NCBI GenBank assembly: GCA_902761735.1
Contig: CACWLL010000006.1
Location: 62,001 to 126,000 of the forward strand
Direction: 5' to 3'
Length of the DNA: 64,000 bases
DNA from: an uncultured bacterium
GTDB lineage: Bacteria; Cyanobacteriota; Vampirovibrionia; Gastranaerophilales; Gastranaerophilaceae
Position numbers and translations under genes: made by a program. The first letter of the stretch is position 1. The number at the start of each line of letters is the position of its first letter. Shown in pieces: positions 8,297 to 17,508 of the stretch. The notes beneath the pieces were generated by a model. The model worked only from the letters and a program-made list of their open reading frames with translations, had not been told where the DNA came from and ran no database searches.

Positions 8297-10567
8297 ATGC
8301 AAAATTTGAGTAGCGGGAACGTTGTAAATATTAATTCAACAGCAGCAAATACGGAAAAAACCACAGGCATGACAAAGCCAAGATCATTGGATGCGACAAA
8401 TCCAATGAACAAGGTTGTGGAAATTACACCTAAGGCTGCTTTAAATGACGTAAAAATTGTTAAAAAAGACGGTACGCTTGAAGATTATAACGTACAAAAA
8501 GTTGTTGCTGCCGTAAAAAAATCCGCTGCAAGAATGATGGTAGAATTTACCCAAGAAGAAATTGATGAAATTTGTGATTTTGTTGATAAAAGTGTTTTAC
8601 AGACCGGTAAAAAAGAAATTGAAATTTTCAATATGCACTGTATAGTTGAAAATGTCCTCGAAACTCTAAATCCGAAAGTTGCAAAGAGCTACCGTAACTA
8701 TCGTGATTATAAAATCGACTTTGTTACTATGCTGGATAAGGTTTATCAAGAATCGCAAAGAATTATGTATATTGGCGATAAAGAAAACTCAAATGCAGAT
8801 TCGGCTCTTGTTTCCACAAAACGTTCTTTGATTTTCAATCAATTGAATAAAGAGTTGTATAAAAAGTTTTTCTTAACCGTACCGGAATTACAGGCAATTC
8901 GTGACGGATATATTTATATCCACGATATGTCTGCACGCCGTGATACAATGAATTGTTGCTTATTTGATGTTGCCGAAGTATTAAAAGGCGGTTTTGAAAT
9001 GGGCAATCTTTGGTATAACGAACCAAAATCATTGGATGTTGCATTTGATGTAATCGGTGATATCGTTATGGCAGCAGCAAGTCAACAGTATGGCGGATTT
9101 ACGGTAGCTGAGGTTGATAAAATTTTAGCTCCGTACGCTCAAAAAACTTTTGAAAGACAATATGCAAAATATACTGAGCTTGGTTTGAATGAAGAACAAG
9201 CAACAAAAGCTGCAAAAATGGATGTTAAAAAAGACTTTGAACAAGGTTTCCAAGGTTGGGAATACAAGTTCAATACGGTTGCATCTTCAAGAGGTGACTA
9301 TCCGTTTATTACAGTAACCGCAGGTCTTGGTACTGAAGAATATGAGAAGATGGCTACAATCACTATGTTGGAAATTCGTATGAGAGGACAAGGTAAGAAA
9401 GAAAACAAAAAACCTGTATTATTCCCTAAAATAGTTTTCTTATACGATGAAAACCTTCATGGTGAAGGTAAAGTGAATTATGATGTATTTGAAGCAGGTA
9501 TTGAATGTTCTAAAAAGGCAATGTATCCTGACTGGTTATCTTTAACCGGCGAAGGGTATGTAGCTGAAATGTACAAGAAATACGGCAGAGTTGTTTCTCC
9601 GATGGGTTGTAGGGCATTTCTTTCTCCTTGGTTTGAAAGAGGTGGTTATGAACCGGCAGATGAGGATGACAAACCGATTTTTGTCGGCAGATTTAATATT
9701 GGTGCAATCAGCTTGCATTTGCCTATGATTTACGCAAAAGCAAAACAAGAAGGTAAAGATTTTTATGAAGTCCTTGATTATTATATGGAAATGATTAGAG
9801 GCTTACATAAACGTACTTATGATTACCTTGGAGAAATGAGAGCTTCCGTTAACCCTCTTGCATACTGTGAAGGCGGTTTCTACGGCGGTCACTTAGGTTT
9901 CCATGATAAGATTAAACCTTTATTAAAATATGCAACAGCATCATTTGGTATTACTGCGTTGAATGAACTGCAAGAAATTCATAACGGTAAATCTCTTGTT
10001 GAAGATGGTGAATTTGCAATTGAAGTAATGAAATATATCAATAAAAAAGTTGCGGAATTTAAAAAGGAAGACGGTTATTTGTACGCATTGTACGGTACTC
10101 CTGCTGAAAATCTTTGTGGTTTGCAAGTAAAACAGTTTCGTAAAAAATACGGTGTTGTAGACAAAGTTTCAGATAAACCGTACGTATCAAACAGTTTTCA
10201 CTGTCACGTTTCGGAGCATATCACACCTATCGAAAAGCAGGATTGTGAAAAACGTTTCTGGGATTTGATGAATGGCGGTAAAATTCAATATGTAAAATAT
10301 CCGCTCGATTACAATACCGAAGCTGTTAAGACTCTCGTATTAAGAGCAATGGATATGGGCTTTTATGAAGGTGTAAACCTGTCACTTTCATACTGTGATG
10401 ATTGCGGTCACGAAGAGTTGAATATGGATGTTTGTCCTAAATGCGGCAGCCGTAACTTAACAAAAATCGATCGTATGAACGGTTATCTTTCATATTCAAG
10501 AGTTAAAGGGGACTCAAGACTCGCAGATCACAAAATGGAAGAAATTAAAGACCGTGTAAGTATGTAA
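8297..10567 (+). CDS. nrdD: Anaerobic (class III) ribonucleoside-triphosphate reductase
   Basis: Oxygen-sensitive glycyl-radical enzyme that makes deoxyribonucleotides from NTPs. With the start at ATG 8297 (AAAGGAG at 8284-8290; an upstream TTG at 8255 is less likely) it has 756 residues. Residues ~30-125 form an ATP-cone allosteric domain (VKKDGTLEDYNVQKVV). The catalytic barrel includes the NCCLFDV cysteine region. The C-terminal Cys4 zinc site is CDDC...CPKC. The glycyl-radical loop is RMNGYLSYSR near residue 729, with Gly the expected radical site. nrdG follows 153 nt downstream, so the pair is self-sufficient for anaerobic growth. Confidence 0.95.
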   Translation: MQNLSSGNVVNINSTAANTEKTTGMTKPRSLDATNPMNKVVEITPKAALNDVKIVKKDGTLEDYNVQKVVAAVKKSAARMMVEFTQEEIDEICDFVDKSVLQTGKKEIEIFNMHCIVENVLETLNPKVAKSYRNYRDYKIDFVTMLDKVYQESQRIMYIGDKENSNADSALVSTKRSLIFNQLNKELYKKFFLTVPELQAIRDGYIYIHDMSARRDTMNCCLFDVAEVLKGGFEMGNLWYNEPKSLDVAFDVIGDIVMAAASQQYGGFTVAEVDKILAPYAQKTFERQYAKYTELGLNEEQATKAAKMDVKKDFEQGFQGWEYKFNTVASSRGDYPFITVTAGLGTEEYEKMATITMLEIRMRGQGKKENKKPVLFPKIVFLYDENLHGEGKVNYDVFEAGIECSKKAMYPDWLSLTGEGYVAEMYKKYGRVVSPMGCRAFLSPWFERGGYEPADEDDKPIFVGRFNIGAISLHLPMIYAKAKQEGKDFYEVLDYYMEMIRGLHKRTYDYLGEMRASVNPLAYCEGGFYGGHLGFHDKIKPLLKYATASFGITALNELQEIHNGKSLVEDGEFAIEVMKYINKKVAEFKKEDGYLYALYGTPAENLCGLQVKQFRKKYGVVDKVSDKPYVSNSFHCHVSEHITPIEKQDCEKRFWDLMNGGKIQYVKYPLDYNTEAVKTLVLRAMDMGFYEGVNLSLSYCDDCGHEELNMDVCPKCGSRNLTKIDRMNGYLSYSRVKGDSRLADHKMEEIKDRVSM

Positions 10568-10720
10568 TAAAAGGCTTATGGGACTTGCAGAATGATAAGT
10601 GGAATGAACTTATCTGCAACGGTTTAGTTTAGTGATTAATGTAGTCAAATAAAAAAACTAATAAATTGTAAGGAATCTAACGTCTTAAAGTCTTAACGTC
10701 TTAGTGACTTGGGAGAAATT

Positions 10721-11227
10721 ATGAATTATCACAACATAACAAAAGAAGATATGCTAAATGGTGAAGGATTAAGAGTCGTCTTGTGGGTTGCGGGATGTAA
10801 TCACCATTGTAAAGGCTGTCAAAATCCTGAAACATGGGATGAAAACGGTGGTATTCCTTTTGATAAAGATGCTGAAGATGAATTATTTGAGTCTTTAGAT
10901 AAACCTTATATTTCAGGTATTACATTTAGTGGCGGTGACCCTTTATTCCCGAATAACAGAAGCGAGGTATTTCGTCTTATCAAAAGAATGAAAAAAGACT
11001 TGCCTGAAAAAAATATATGGTTATATACGGGATATAGATGGGAACAAATCAAAGATATTGAAGAAATTAAAGATATTGACGTAATAGCCGAAGGTGAGTT
11101 CATTGAAGAATTATTAGACAACAATATTCATTGGGTAGGTAGTTCAAATCAGCGTGTCATTAAGGTAAAAGAATCATTAAATAGCGGTAATGTGGTTTTG
11201 TTAGAGCAGCCAAAAGTTGCAAAATAA
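10721..11227 (+). CDS. nrdG: Anaerobic ribonucleotide reductase activating protein (radical SAM)
   Basis: A 168-residue radical-SAM activase that abstracts the NrdD glycine hydrogen to make the active radical. The [4Fe-4S] motif CNHHCKGC gives Cys26, Cys30 and Cys33 (CX3CX2C). FSGGDPL is the SAM-contact GGE/GGD motif. Length agrees with the family (~155-175). I start at ATG 10721, with GGGAG ending 5 nt before it, rather than the TTG at 10709. The gap from nrdD contains a short repeated CGTCTTA heptamer. Confidence 0.94.
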   Translation: MNYHNITKEDMLNGEGLRVVLWVAGCNHHCKGCQNPETWDENGGIPFDKDAEDELFESLDKPYISGITFSGGDPLFPNNRSEVFRLIKRMKKDLPEKNIWLYTGYRWEQIKDIEEIKDIDVIAEGEFIEELLDNNIHWVGSSNQRVIKVKESLNSGNVVLLEQPKVAK

Positions 11228-11301
11228 GTAACAAAACAGTAAACTATTTGCCTGTATAAGTAACATAATATACAATATAATCAGATTAAGGAGATACGTA
11301 A

Positions 11302-12531
11302 GTGCCACAGGCGGCAAGAAAATATAGTCAGTCATTATATTATAGGGATTATACCCCTGAACCTGCATATACAGCAAGACCGGTAAGAAACTTTTCTAAT
11401 ACCGATTTTGGGACTAATGTTATTCCTCCGCAACGCAGAAGGAAAATTGATGAAAACCCTGCAATAAGGCGTAAGAAAAAAGCTAAAGTTGACAGAGATG
11501 TTATTATAGCACGATTGTTAGGGGTTTCTATTTTATTAATAACGGGTATTTTTGTTCTTCCGGTAGGATTTAAAACTATTGCGGGTTCAATTTTTACAAA
11601 ATCTCCATATCCGGCTATAAAATCCGATTATAAACAAATACTTAATCCGACATTAAGTTACTTAAATAATCATATGTTTTTGAATGAGCAAATATTAAGC
11701 GGTCCGGTTTCCCGCAAAAAAGCTTCGATGAAAGTTTTGCCGTTGGGAAATGAGTTAACTGATTTAGAAACAAGTATTAAAAATATATTGCCGCTTTACC
11801 CTAATATACATGCAGGGGTTTATGTTTATGACTATGATACGGGAAATTACGCAGACATAAATGGCGGAGAAATATTTTCTGCGGCAAGCATAATAAAAAT
11901 TCCGGTTTTAATTCAGTTATTCAAATCCATAGAAAGCAATCAAGTATCCTTGTACGACAGCATGTATCTGAATGATGTATATAGAGCTGAAGGCTCGGGT
12001 GAATTACAATTTAAAGCAGAACAATCGTTATATACTTTAGATTATTTGGCAAAAGTTATGATTACAAATTCCGATAACTCCGCAACAAATATGATAATGT
12101 CAAAAATTGGCGGTATGCCGGATGTAAACAGAGGTATTCGTGATTGGGGTTTAAGTCAAACTCACGTCAAAACTTGGCTTCCCGATTTAACAGGTACCAA
12201 TTATACATCTGCCGGAGATTTGGCGAGGATGCTTTATAACATCGATAATCCAAAATTTTTATCTGATACTTCAAGAGCAAAAATTTATGAATATATGTCA
12301 CGTGTAAAAAATGACAGACTGCTTCCTGCCGGTTTGGGAGCCGGTGCTTCAATAGTTCATAAGACAGGTGATATTGGTAAAATGCTGGGTGATGCAGGAA
12401 TTGTTACTACTCCTAACGGTAAAAGGTATATAGTTGCAATTTTGGCAAATCGCCCATACAATTCTCCTGAGGGCAAGGATTTTATAGTGAAGGCATCAGA
12501 GATAATTTATAATTATATGATTGTTAAGTAA
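11302..12531 (+). CDS. Membrane-anchored class A beta-lactamase-fold serine hydrolase
   Basis: A 409-residue protein. The N-terminal ~65 residues are Arg/Lys-rich and cytoplasmic, one transmembrane segment lies at ~69-93, and the rest is an extracytoplasmic beta-lactamase/DD-peptidase domain. The active-site motifs are S196-IIK (SxxK), S257-D-N (SDN) and K354-T-G (KTG), in the usual order. In the omega-loop region, KTWLPDLTGTNYTS (290-303) lacks the class A Glu166-xx-Leu-Asn signature. It is therefore more likely a penicillin-binding or peptidoglycan-trimming homologue than a resistance enzyme. The start is GTG 11302 behind AAGGAGAT. A terminator follows. Confidence 0.8.
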   Translation: MPQAARKYSQSLYYRDYTPEPAYTARPVRNFSNTDFGTNVIPPQRRRKIDENPAIRRKKKAKVDRDVIIARLLGVSILLITGIFVLPVGFKTIAGSIFTKSPYPAIKSDYKQILNPTLSYLNNHMFLNEQILSGPVSRKKASMKVLPLGNELTDLETSIKNILPLYPNIHAGVYVYDYDTGNYADINGGEIFSAASIIKIPVLIQLFKSIESNQVSLYDSMYLNDVYRAEGSGELQFKAEQSLYTLDYLAKVMITNSDNSATNMIMSKIGGMPDVNRGIRDWGLSQTHVKTWLPDLTGTNYTSAGDLARMLYNIDNPKFLSDTSRAKIYEYMSRVKNDRLLPAGLGAGASIVHKTGDIGKMLGDAGIVTTPNGKRYIVAILANRPYNSPEGKDFIVKASEIIYNYMIVK

Positions 12532-12540
12532 ATAGGTTTA

Positions 12541-12580
12541 AAAAAACGGATTTGATTTTCTATCAAATCCGTTTTTTTTG
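12541..12580. terminator. Bidirectional rho-independent terminator
   Basis: AAAACGGATTTGAT pairs perfectly with ATCAAATCCGTTTT around a TTTCT-type loop and is flanked by A-run and T-run. It serves the gene ending at 12531 and probably the minus-strand gene ending at 12600. Confidence 0.9.
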
Positions 12581-12599
12581 TTAAGTTAATTTTTTATTT

Positions 12600-12866
12600 T
12601 TATTCTTTTACGAAACATTCTTTACAGAAAACTTCTTTGCCCGGAATAGGTTTGAATGGAACCTGAGTTTGAGCTCCGCATTTTGAACAAACCGCATCAT
12701 ACATTTTTCTGGATCTTCTGTTTGCCTGTCTGCGTTTTTTTCTGCAATCAGGACATCTTTTTGGTTTGTTAACAAGTCCTTTTTCAGCGTAAAATTCCTG
12801 CTCGCCTACGGTGAAAACAAACTCCGCTCCGCAATCTTCACACACGAGTTTTTCATCTTCGTACAT
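12600..12866 (-). CDS. Double zinc-ribbon small protein
   Basis: An 88-residue protein with two CxxC...CxxC pairs: Cys9/12 with Cys38/41, and Cys60/63 with Cys81/84, so two zinc sites are likely. Between them is a very basic stretch (CRKKRRQANRRSRK, 41-54), pointing to RNA or DNA contact. It resembles the 'probable zinc-ribbon' small proteins found across Firmicutes and cyanobacteria. Its CxxC-GAEF opening also resembles the N-terminus of the RGG protein at 54595. ATG 12866 follows TAGGAG. Monocistronic. Exact role unknown. Confidence 0.8.
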   Translation of the reverse strand: MYEDEKLVCEDCGAEFVFTVGEQEFYAEKGLVNKPKRCPDCRKKRRQANRRSRKMYDAVCSKCGAQTQVPFKPIPGKEVFCKECFVKE

Positions 12867-13044
12867 TTTTGTGTCTCCTAAATTAATTGGTTAATTGTCT
12901 AAAGTACGTAATATTTTACCTACTCCATGTTGTGATTATAGCGTATAACGTGATTTTGTGCAAGTGGGCATATATAAATCTTCATACAAATATATGATTT
13001 AAAAACAAATTAAACTATTCATAATATACTAACAGGGTGCTTAT

Positions 13045-13887
13045 ATGACAACAATACAAGAGATATTAAAAATATTAACGGATTCAGGTATTGAAGAAAA
13101 CGAAGCTAATGTAGAAGTAAAACTACTGTTAGAACATTTTGCTCAATATTCTGCGAAGGATATTATTCTGGGTAAAAAATTAGAGCAGGATAAATTAGAT
13201 ATCGTAAAAGAAAAAGCCTTAATCAGGGCAAATACTCGTCAACCTATTCAGCACATTATCGGGTATGCGGATTTTATGGGCGAAAAATTTATTGTGAATC
13301 CGTCTGTTTTGATACCGCGAGATGAAACTGAACTATTAGTCAGAAAAGCCATATATATAATCAATAGTAATAACTTAAAGTTTGCTCTTGATGTCGGGAC
13401 AGGCAGCGGCTGTATCGCCTGTATGGTTGCTAAATATACCGAGTGTCAGATTATTGGGCTTGACATTTCTGTTGATGCTCTTAATACGGCTTTAGATAAT
13501 GCATCAGGATTAAACCTGTATAACAAAGCTATTTTTAGAAAATCCGATATTTTTTCAAATGTAAAATCCTATGAAAAATTTGATATAATAATCTCTAATC
13601 CGCCATATATTCCGTTATCCCAAAAGGATAACCTCCAAAAAGAGGTCACCTTTGAGCCTTCGTCGGCATTGTTTTCTGAGGACGAAAATGGGGTAAATTA
13701 TTATATGCGGATATCCTCAGACGCCCCGCGTATAATGAACGCAGGTGCATACATAGTATTTGAATTAGGTATTAATCAAGCAAATCTTGTGCGTTCAATT
13801 CTTTCTGATGCCGGTTTTGTTGATATTGAAGTTATTAAAGATTTGGCGGGAATTGATAGAGTTATCTCAGCGCATTTGCCTTCATAA
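13045..13887 (+). CDS. prmC: Release-factor glutamine N5-methyltransferase
   Basis: A 280-residue PrmC/HemK. It methylates the glutamine of the GGQ motif in peptide-chain release factors. The AdoMet site is DVGTGSG at residues 116-122 and the catalytic NPPYIPL is at 185-191. An N-terminal helical substrate-recognition domain (1-~85) with PIQHIIGYADF is typical. It is often next to prfA, but here it stands alone. ATG 13045 is behind AGGGTG. No terminator was recognised after it; the following 214 nt are A/T-rich and contain only A/T inverted repeats. Confidence 0.95.
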   Translation: MTTIQEILKILTDSGIEENEANVEVKLLLEHFAQYSAKDIILGKKLEQDKLDIVKEKALIRANTRQPIQHIIGYADFMGEKFIVNPSVLIPRDETELLVRKAIYIINSNNLKFALDVGTGSGCIACMVAKYTECQIIGLDISVDALNTALDNASGLNLYNKAIFRKSDIFSNVKSYEKFDIIISNPPYIPLSQKDNLQKEVTFEPSSALFSEDENGVNYYMRISSDAPRIMNAGAYIVFELGINQANLVRSILSDAGFVDIEVIKDLAGIDRVISAHLPS

Positions 13888-14101
13888 GACTTACATTCTC
13901 TTTGTTGTATTAATATATTTGATTAATTAATATTAGTATATTTATTAATCATATTTCCATTATATTTAAAAAACAAAATTTGTCTATATGTAAATGGATA
14001 TAAAATTAATATTTAATATAAATCAGCAATATAAAATATCGCTAAAAACCAATATATAAAGATGGTTTACAGCAAATATCAGATGCTTTACATATATATA
14101 A

Positions 14102-14443
14102 TTATACATTTCTTATATGTTCAATTTTTATTTCAGGTTTTAAGGTAATCCCAATTACGTCAATTCTGTATTTTTTTACTTTATGTTCTTGCAGATATAA
14201 ATAAACGCCTTTTTTAATGTTATCATATTTAGTTTTCGTAACAGCCTCAAAAGGTTTGCCAAATTGGTTTGTTTTACGTGTTTTTACTTCCGCAAAAACG
14301 ATGGTATCTTTTATTTTTGCAATAATATCGATTTCACAGTATCTTGAAAAATGAACATTCCTTTCAAGTATTTGGTATCCGTTTTTTTCAAGATATCTTG
14401 CAGCTAAATCTTCTCCCGCATTTCCGACAATTTTATTGTTCAT
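14102..14443 (-). CDS. YraN/UPF0102 family nuclease-like protein
   Basis: A 113-residue protein of the UPF0102 family with a restriction-endonuclease-like core. EIDIIAK (residues ~37-43) and VFAEVKTRK (~50-58) supply the D...ExK signature. The N-terminal GNAGEDLAARYLEKNGYQIL is the family opening. I start at ATG 14443, which overlaps the queF stop (TGATGA), so translation is coupled to queF. The GTG at 14446 is a less likely start. Its cellular role is not established; relatives are often called Holliday-junction-resolvase-like. Confidence 0.85.
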   Translation of the reverse strand: MNNKIVGNAGEDLAARYLEKNGYQILERNVHFSRYCEIDIIAKIKDTIVFAEVKTRKTNQFGKPFEAVTKTKYDNIKKGVYLYLQEHKVKKYRIDVIGITLKPEIKIEHIRNV

Positions 14444-15354
14444 CACTGTTTTATTCCGTTTCTTGCAAATTTATTCAGGTCTGTAATAGTTTTTATTTCA
14501 TCGATTATAGTATTTTTCTTCCATCTGAAAGGACATATATCAATTCCCCCTCGGCGTGTATACAACGTACCTACAAACAGTTCATCATCTTCATTTAGTA
14601 TGTCAAATAAGCGCTTGAATATCATCTCACAGCATTCTTCATGAAAATGATATTCGGAACGAAAAGAACATAAATATTTTAAAAGGCTCTCCTCTTTAAC
14701 ATGTATGGCGGATTTGTAATATATAAAAGCATCTCCAAAATCCGGTTGATGAGTAACCCTGCAATTTGAACGAAGAGAATCAAATTTTATATAGTACTCT
14801 TGTATGGTACTTTTCTGTTCAATTGTTAATAATTTAGGATTTTCTTTATAATTATCTACTTTTAAATTTTCTTCGGATACATATTCCATTATATTTTTGT
14901 AGTTTTTAAATATATTTATTCGGTTGGATTCGTTGTCTATATAATTTATCTCAACTTTTGTATTCAGGACTTCTGATAAATCTTTTTCAATAATCTCTTT
15001 GCAAATAGAAAGACATTCTTTAATATTTTTGCCGAATTTTGTCATATTAAAGGAATTCAAATATAGCTTTAGCGATTTAGATTCTACTATATATTCGCTG
15101 TTACAGTTATATTTAAGCTTTAACAATCTTGTTACCGGAATGCCGTTTTTTGTCAATGCAGAAAATTCATAGCAGTGCCAAACATCCAATCCTTCAAACG
15201 GTAAGTTATCTTTAGAAATATTGTATCTTTCACGGTTTTCAAATCTCGGTACGGCAACCAACAGATGAGGATTATATTCCGTTGCTCCTTCAATTTTTTT
15301 ACCGAGCAAGGTTGATGCTTTTATATCCGTAATGTTTGACATATTTTTTTCCAT
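14443..15354 (-). CDS. queF: 7-cyano-7-deazaguanine reductase, bimodular QueF
   Basis: NADPH-dependent nitrile reductase that turns preQ0 into preQ1 in queuosine synthesis. At 303 residues it is the long two-module form. The substrate motif ESKSLKLYLNSFN lies at 91-103, the catalytic cysteine is C198 (SNCRVTHQPDFGD), and HEE at 238-240 completes the pocket. No other que gene or preQ1 riboswitch is visible. ATG 15354 sits 6 nt after an extended -10 box (TGC-TATTAT), predicting a leaderless mRNA; ATG 15342 is the alternative. Confidence 0.93.
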   Translation of the reverse strand: MEKNMSNITDIKASTLLGKKIEGATEYNPHLLVAVPRFENRERYNISKDNLPFEGLDVWHCYEFSALTKNGIPVTRLLKLKYNCNSEYIVESKSLKLYLNSFNMTKFGKNIKECLSICKEIIEKDLSEVLNTKVEINYIDNESNRINIFKNYKNIMEYVSEENLKVDNYKENPKLLTIEQKSTIQEYYIKFDSLRSNCRVTHQPDFGDAFIYYKSAIHVKEESLLKYLCSFRSEYHFHEECCEMIFKRLFDILNEDDELFVGTLYTRRGGIDICPFRWKKNTIIDEIKTITDLNKFARNGIKQ

Positions 15355-15360
15355 AAATTC

Positions 15361-15369
15361 ATAATAGCA
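15361..15369 (-). promoter_or_regulatory. Extended -10 promoter of queF, leaderless configuration
   Basis: Minus strand TGC followed by TATTAT (15366-15361); the ATG at 15354 begins 6 nt later. It abuts the terminator of the symporter gene. Confidence 0.5.
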
Positions 15370-15404
15370 TGAAAAAACCGCCCTTTATAAGAGCGGTTTT
15401 TTTA
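15370..15404 (-). terminator. Rho-independent terminator of the symporter gene
   Basis: AAAAAACCGC pairs with GCGGTTTTTT around an 11-nt loop. It lies just downstream of the symporter stop on the minus strand and just upstream of queF. Confidence 0.85.
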
Positions 15405-15416
15405 TTTCTTTATAAT

Positions 15417-16754
15417 TTATGCAACTTCTTCATAAGCTTCAGGATTGTTGAATAAATCGTAATTGATTTCGTTTTCGTTATCTGCAATAGCTGCCACTAC
15501 AACGGTATCGGACGCGACATTGATGAGAGTTCTCATCATATCGGTTACCCTTTCAATTGTAAACAGGAATGCAAAACCTGCAACTAACTGTTCAGGACTT
15601 AATCCCATACCGTTTAATATCAGTGCTATAGTAATCAATCCTGCTCCTGAAATACCGGCACTTGTGCTTGATGCAATAATTGCAAGTAGAGCAATTTGTA
15701 CAAGTAAGAACACATCAAGCGGTACACCGTATGCTTGCGCCAGGAATATTACCGCAACTACTTGTAATAGAGCAGTACCATCCATATTTAATGTCGCACC
15801 CAACGGTAGAACGAAGCTTGATAATTTATGAGAGATACCTCTTTTTTCACAACATGCAATTGTAAGAGGCAATGTTGCAGAGGAGCTTGCTGTTCCGAAT
15901 GCTACCATTAAAGCTTCTGCAACTGCAGAATATAACATCCAAATTGATACTTTTGAAAAACATTTTAAGAATATAGGATATACTACAAACAATTGGATAA
16001 GGAATCCTATTGAAAGAACCATAAAATATTTTCCGATACTTGCAAATATATCCATACCGAAACTTGAAACGGCAGATGCGGTTAACGCAAATACACCTGG
16101 TGCTGCCAAAAACATAATCCAATCAGTGATTTTCATAGTTGCAGCAAATACGGATTCAAAGAAAGATACAATAGGTCTGTTTACATCGCCGACTTTTGCG
16201 AGTGCAATTGCAAATATTAAAACAAATACAATAATTGCAACCATATTCCCGCTTGCTAATGCTGCCAACGGATTACTTGGAATAAAATCTAAGAACATTT
16301 CCAAAAGATGACCGTGTTGTTGGCTCATAGCTGTTGCAACGCTGGCTTGAACTTCAGTTGCCGTATTTTGTGCTATATAATGTGCTGCACCTAAACCCGG
16401 TTTAAAAATAAGTGCCAAAAATGTTCCGATAGTCACTGCGGCTACCGTAATAATACCGTAATATAAAACCATTTTTGTACCGAATTTACCAAGTTGTTTA
16501 TTATCTCCAACACTGGTTATACCGATAATAATCGCAGAAATAACCAACGGAATAACTACCATTTGTATTAGTCTTATGAATACCTGTCCGATGAAAGTCA
16601 GTAATGGTGCAACATTTTGTAGTGCAGCAGGGTGTGCGTGTAACAATACCCCAACAATGATACCTGCTATAATACCAAAAAATATAGGCCAATTTCGCTT
16701 AATGCCCAGACCCAGTGCAATTAAAATTTGCATTTGAATTTTTGAATCTTTCAT
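15417..16754 (-). CDS. Sodium/proton:dicarboxylate (glutamate/C4) symporter, DAACS family
   Basis: A 445-residue inner-membrane symporter of the GltP/DctA family, importing glutamate, aspartate or C4-dicarboxylates with cations. The conserved hairpin motifs are present: a serine-rich SSSATLPLT (HP1), NMDGTAL in TM7, and SSTSAGISGAG (HP2). About eight transmembrane helices plus the two re-entrant loops match the fold. ATG 16754 has AGAGAG close by. It is monocistronic, ending at a clear terminator. Substrate choice within the family cannot be called from these motifs alone. Confidence 0.92.
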   Translation of the reverse strand: MKDSKIQMQILIALGLGIKRNWPIFFGIIAGIIVGVLLHAHPAALQNVAPLLTFIGQVFIRLIQMVVIPLVISAIIIGITSVGDNKQLGKFGTKMVLYYGIITVAAVTIGTFLALIFKPGLGAAHYIAQNTATEVQASVATAMSQQHGHLLEMFLDFIPSNPLAALASGNMVAIIVFVLIFAIALAKVGDVNRPIVSFFESVFAATMKITDWIMFLAAPGVFALTASAVSSFGMDIFASIGKYFMVLSIGFLIQLFVVYPIFLKCFSKVSIWMLYSAVAEALMVAFGTASSSATLPLTIACCEKRGISHKLSSFVLPLGATLNMDGTALLQVVAVIFLAQAYGVPLDVFLLVQIALLAIIASSTSAGISGAGLITIALILNGMGLSPEQLVAGFAFLFTIERVTDMMRTLINVASDTVVVAAIADNENEINYDLFNNPEAYEEVA

Positions 16755-16893
16755 CTCTCTTTATCCTCTTAGTTCTATTAATATCAGCGTTACCTGTTAA
16801 TTATACAATATTGTGTATATTTTTTCAAACAGAACAAACGAAATTACCCTAAAAATCAATCAAATACTGTAAAAACTTTTTTAGTACGCTCTA

Positions 16894-17454
16894 TTATTTT
16901 TTATAAATACCATATAAAGCGTTAATGTCAGATTTCGTAATTGTACGATTGTTTAGTATGTTTGTTGTTTTTGACATAACAGAGCTGGTATTTGTATCAA
17001 TCGGCTTAATCCCGACAGCTTCCCCTACAGCACGTAATGCCAATGCATATATTTGAGATGAGCTGAGAAGTTTCCCATTCGAAGAACGACGGGCAATCAC
17101 AATATGGTTTTTATAATAAAATCCATTTTCGGTTGAGTAGTGCGCCTTTCCAAATGTTGAATATTCAGGAGTTACTTTGTACAAATCTTCGTTTGGTAAT
17201 AAATCAACAAACGAAACGGTTATATTTGACAGACTTTCTAAATTTTTTGAATTTCTGTAGATAAACCTTAAAGTACCACCGCTGGCACCCTGCCAAGCTT
17301 TAAAAGCATTGGTTACACTCGCGGTATTGTTAGACTTCTGAATATACACGGAAACCGGCATGTTAAACCATCTGGGATTCCCGTATGCAAATGCAGAACC
17401 TGCAAATAAAAATAATGATAATAATGTAATTAAAAATCTTTTTCCCATATTCAT
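16894..17454 (-). CDS. Secreted metzincin-like protein lacking the zinc site (pseudopeptidase)
   Basis: A 186-residue exported protein with a signal peptide (residues 1-23, ending SAFA). The remainder follows the matrixin layout: RWFNMPVSVYI strand, AFKAWQGASGGTLRF, NITVSFVD, a long loop, HIVIAR strand, active helix, a Met-turn-like SSVMSKT at 157-163, and a final ITKSDINALYGIY helix. In the active helix the HExxHxxGxxH zinc motif is replaced by RAVGEAVGIKP (141-151), so both expected His ligands of HExxH and the Glu are gone. It is probably catalytically dead. The start is uncertain between ATG 17454 and ATG 17469 or 17448. Confidence 0.7.
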   Translation of the reverse strand: MNMGKRFLITLLSLFLFAGSAFAYGNPRWFNMPVSVYIQKSNNTASVTNAFKAWQGASGGTLRFIYRNSKNLESLSNITVSFVDLLPNEDLYKVTPEYSTFGKAHYSTENGFYYKNHIVIARRSSNGKLLSSSQIYALALRAVGEAVGIKPIDTNTSSVMSKTTNILNNRTITKSDINALYGIYKK

Positions 17455-17508
17455 ACTAAAACACCACATTCTAAAATTTGCTATTGGTATGGTAATTATT
17501 AAGAAATA

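Noticed and set aside
13888-14101. A/T-rich gap with inverted repeats, considered as a terminator or small RNA
   Set aside because: Pairing is only A/T and no T-run follows; nothing firm.
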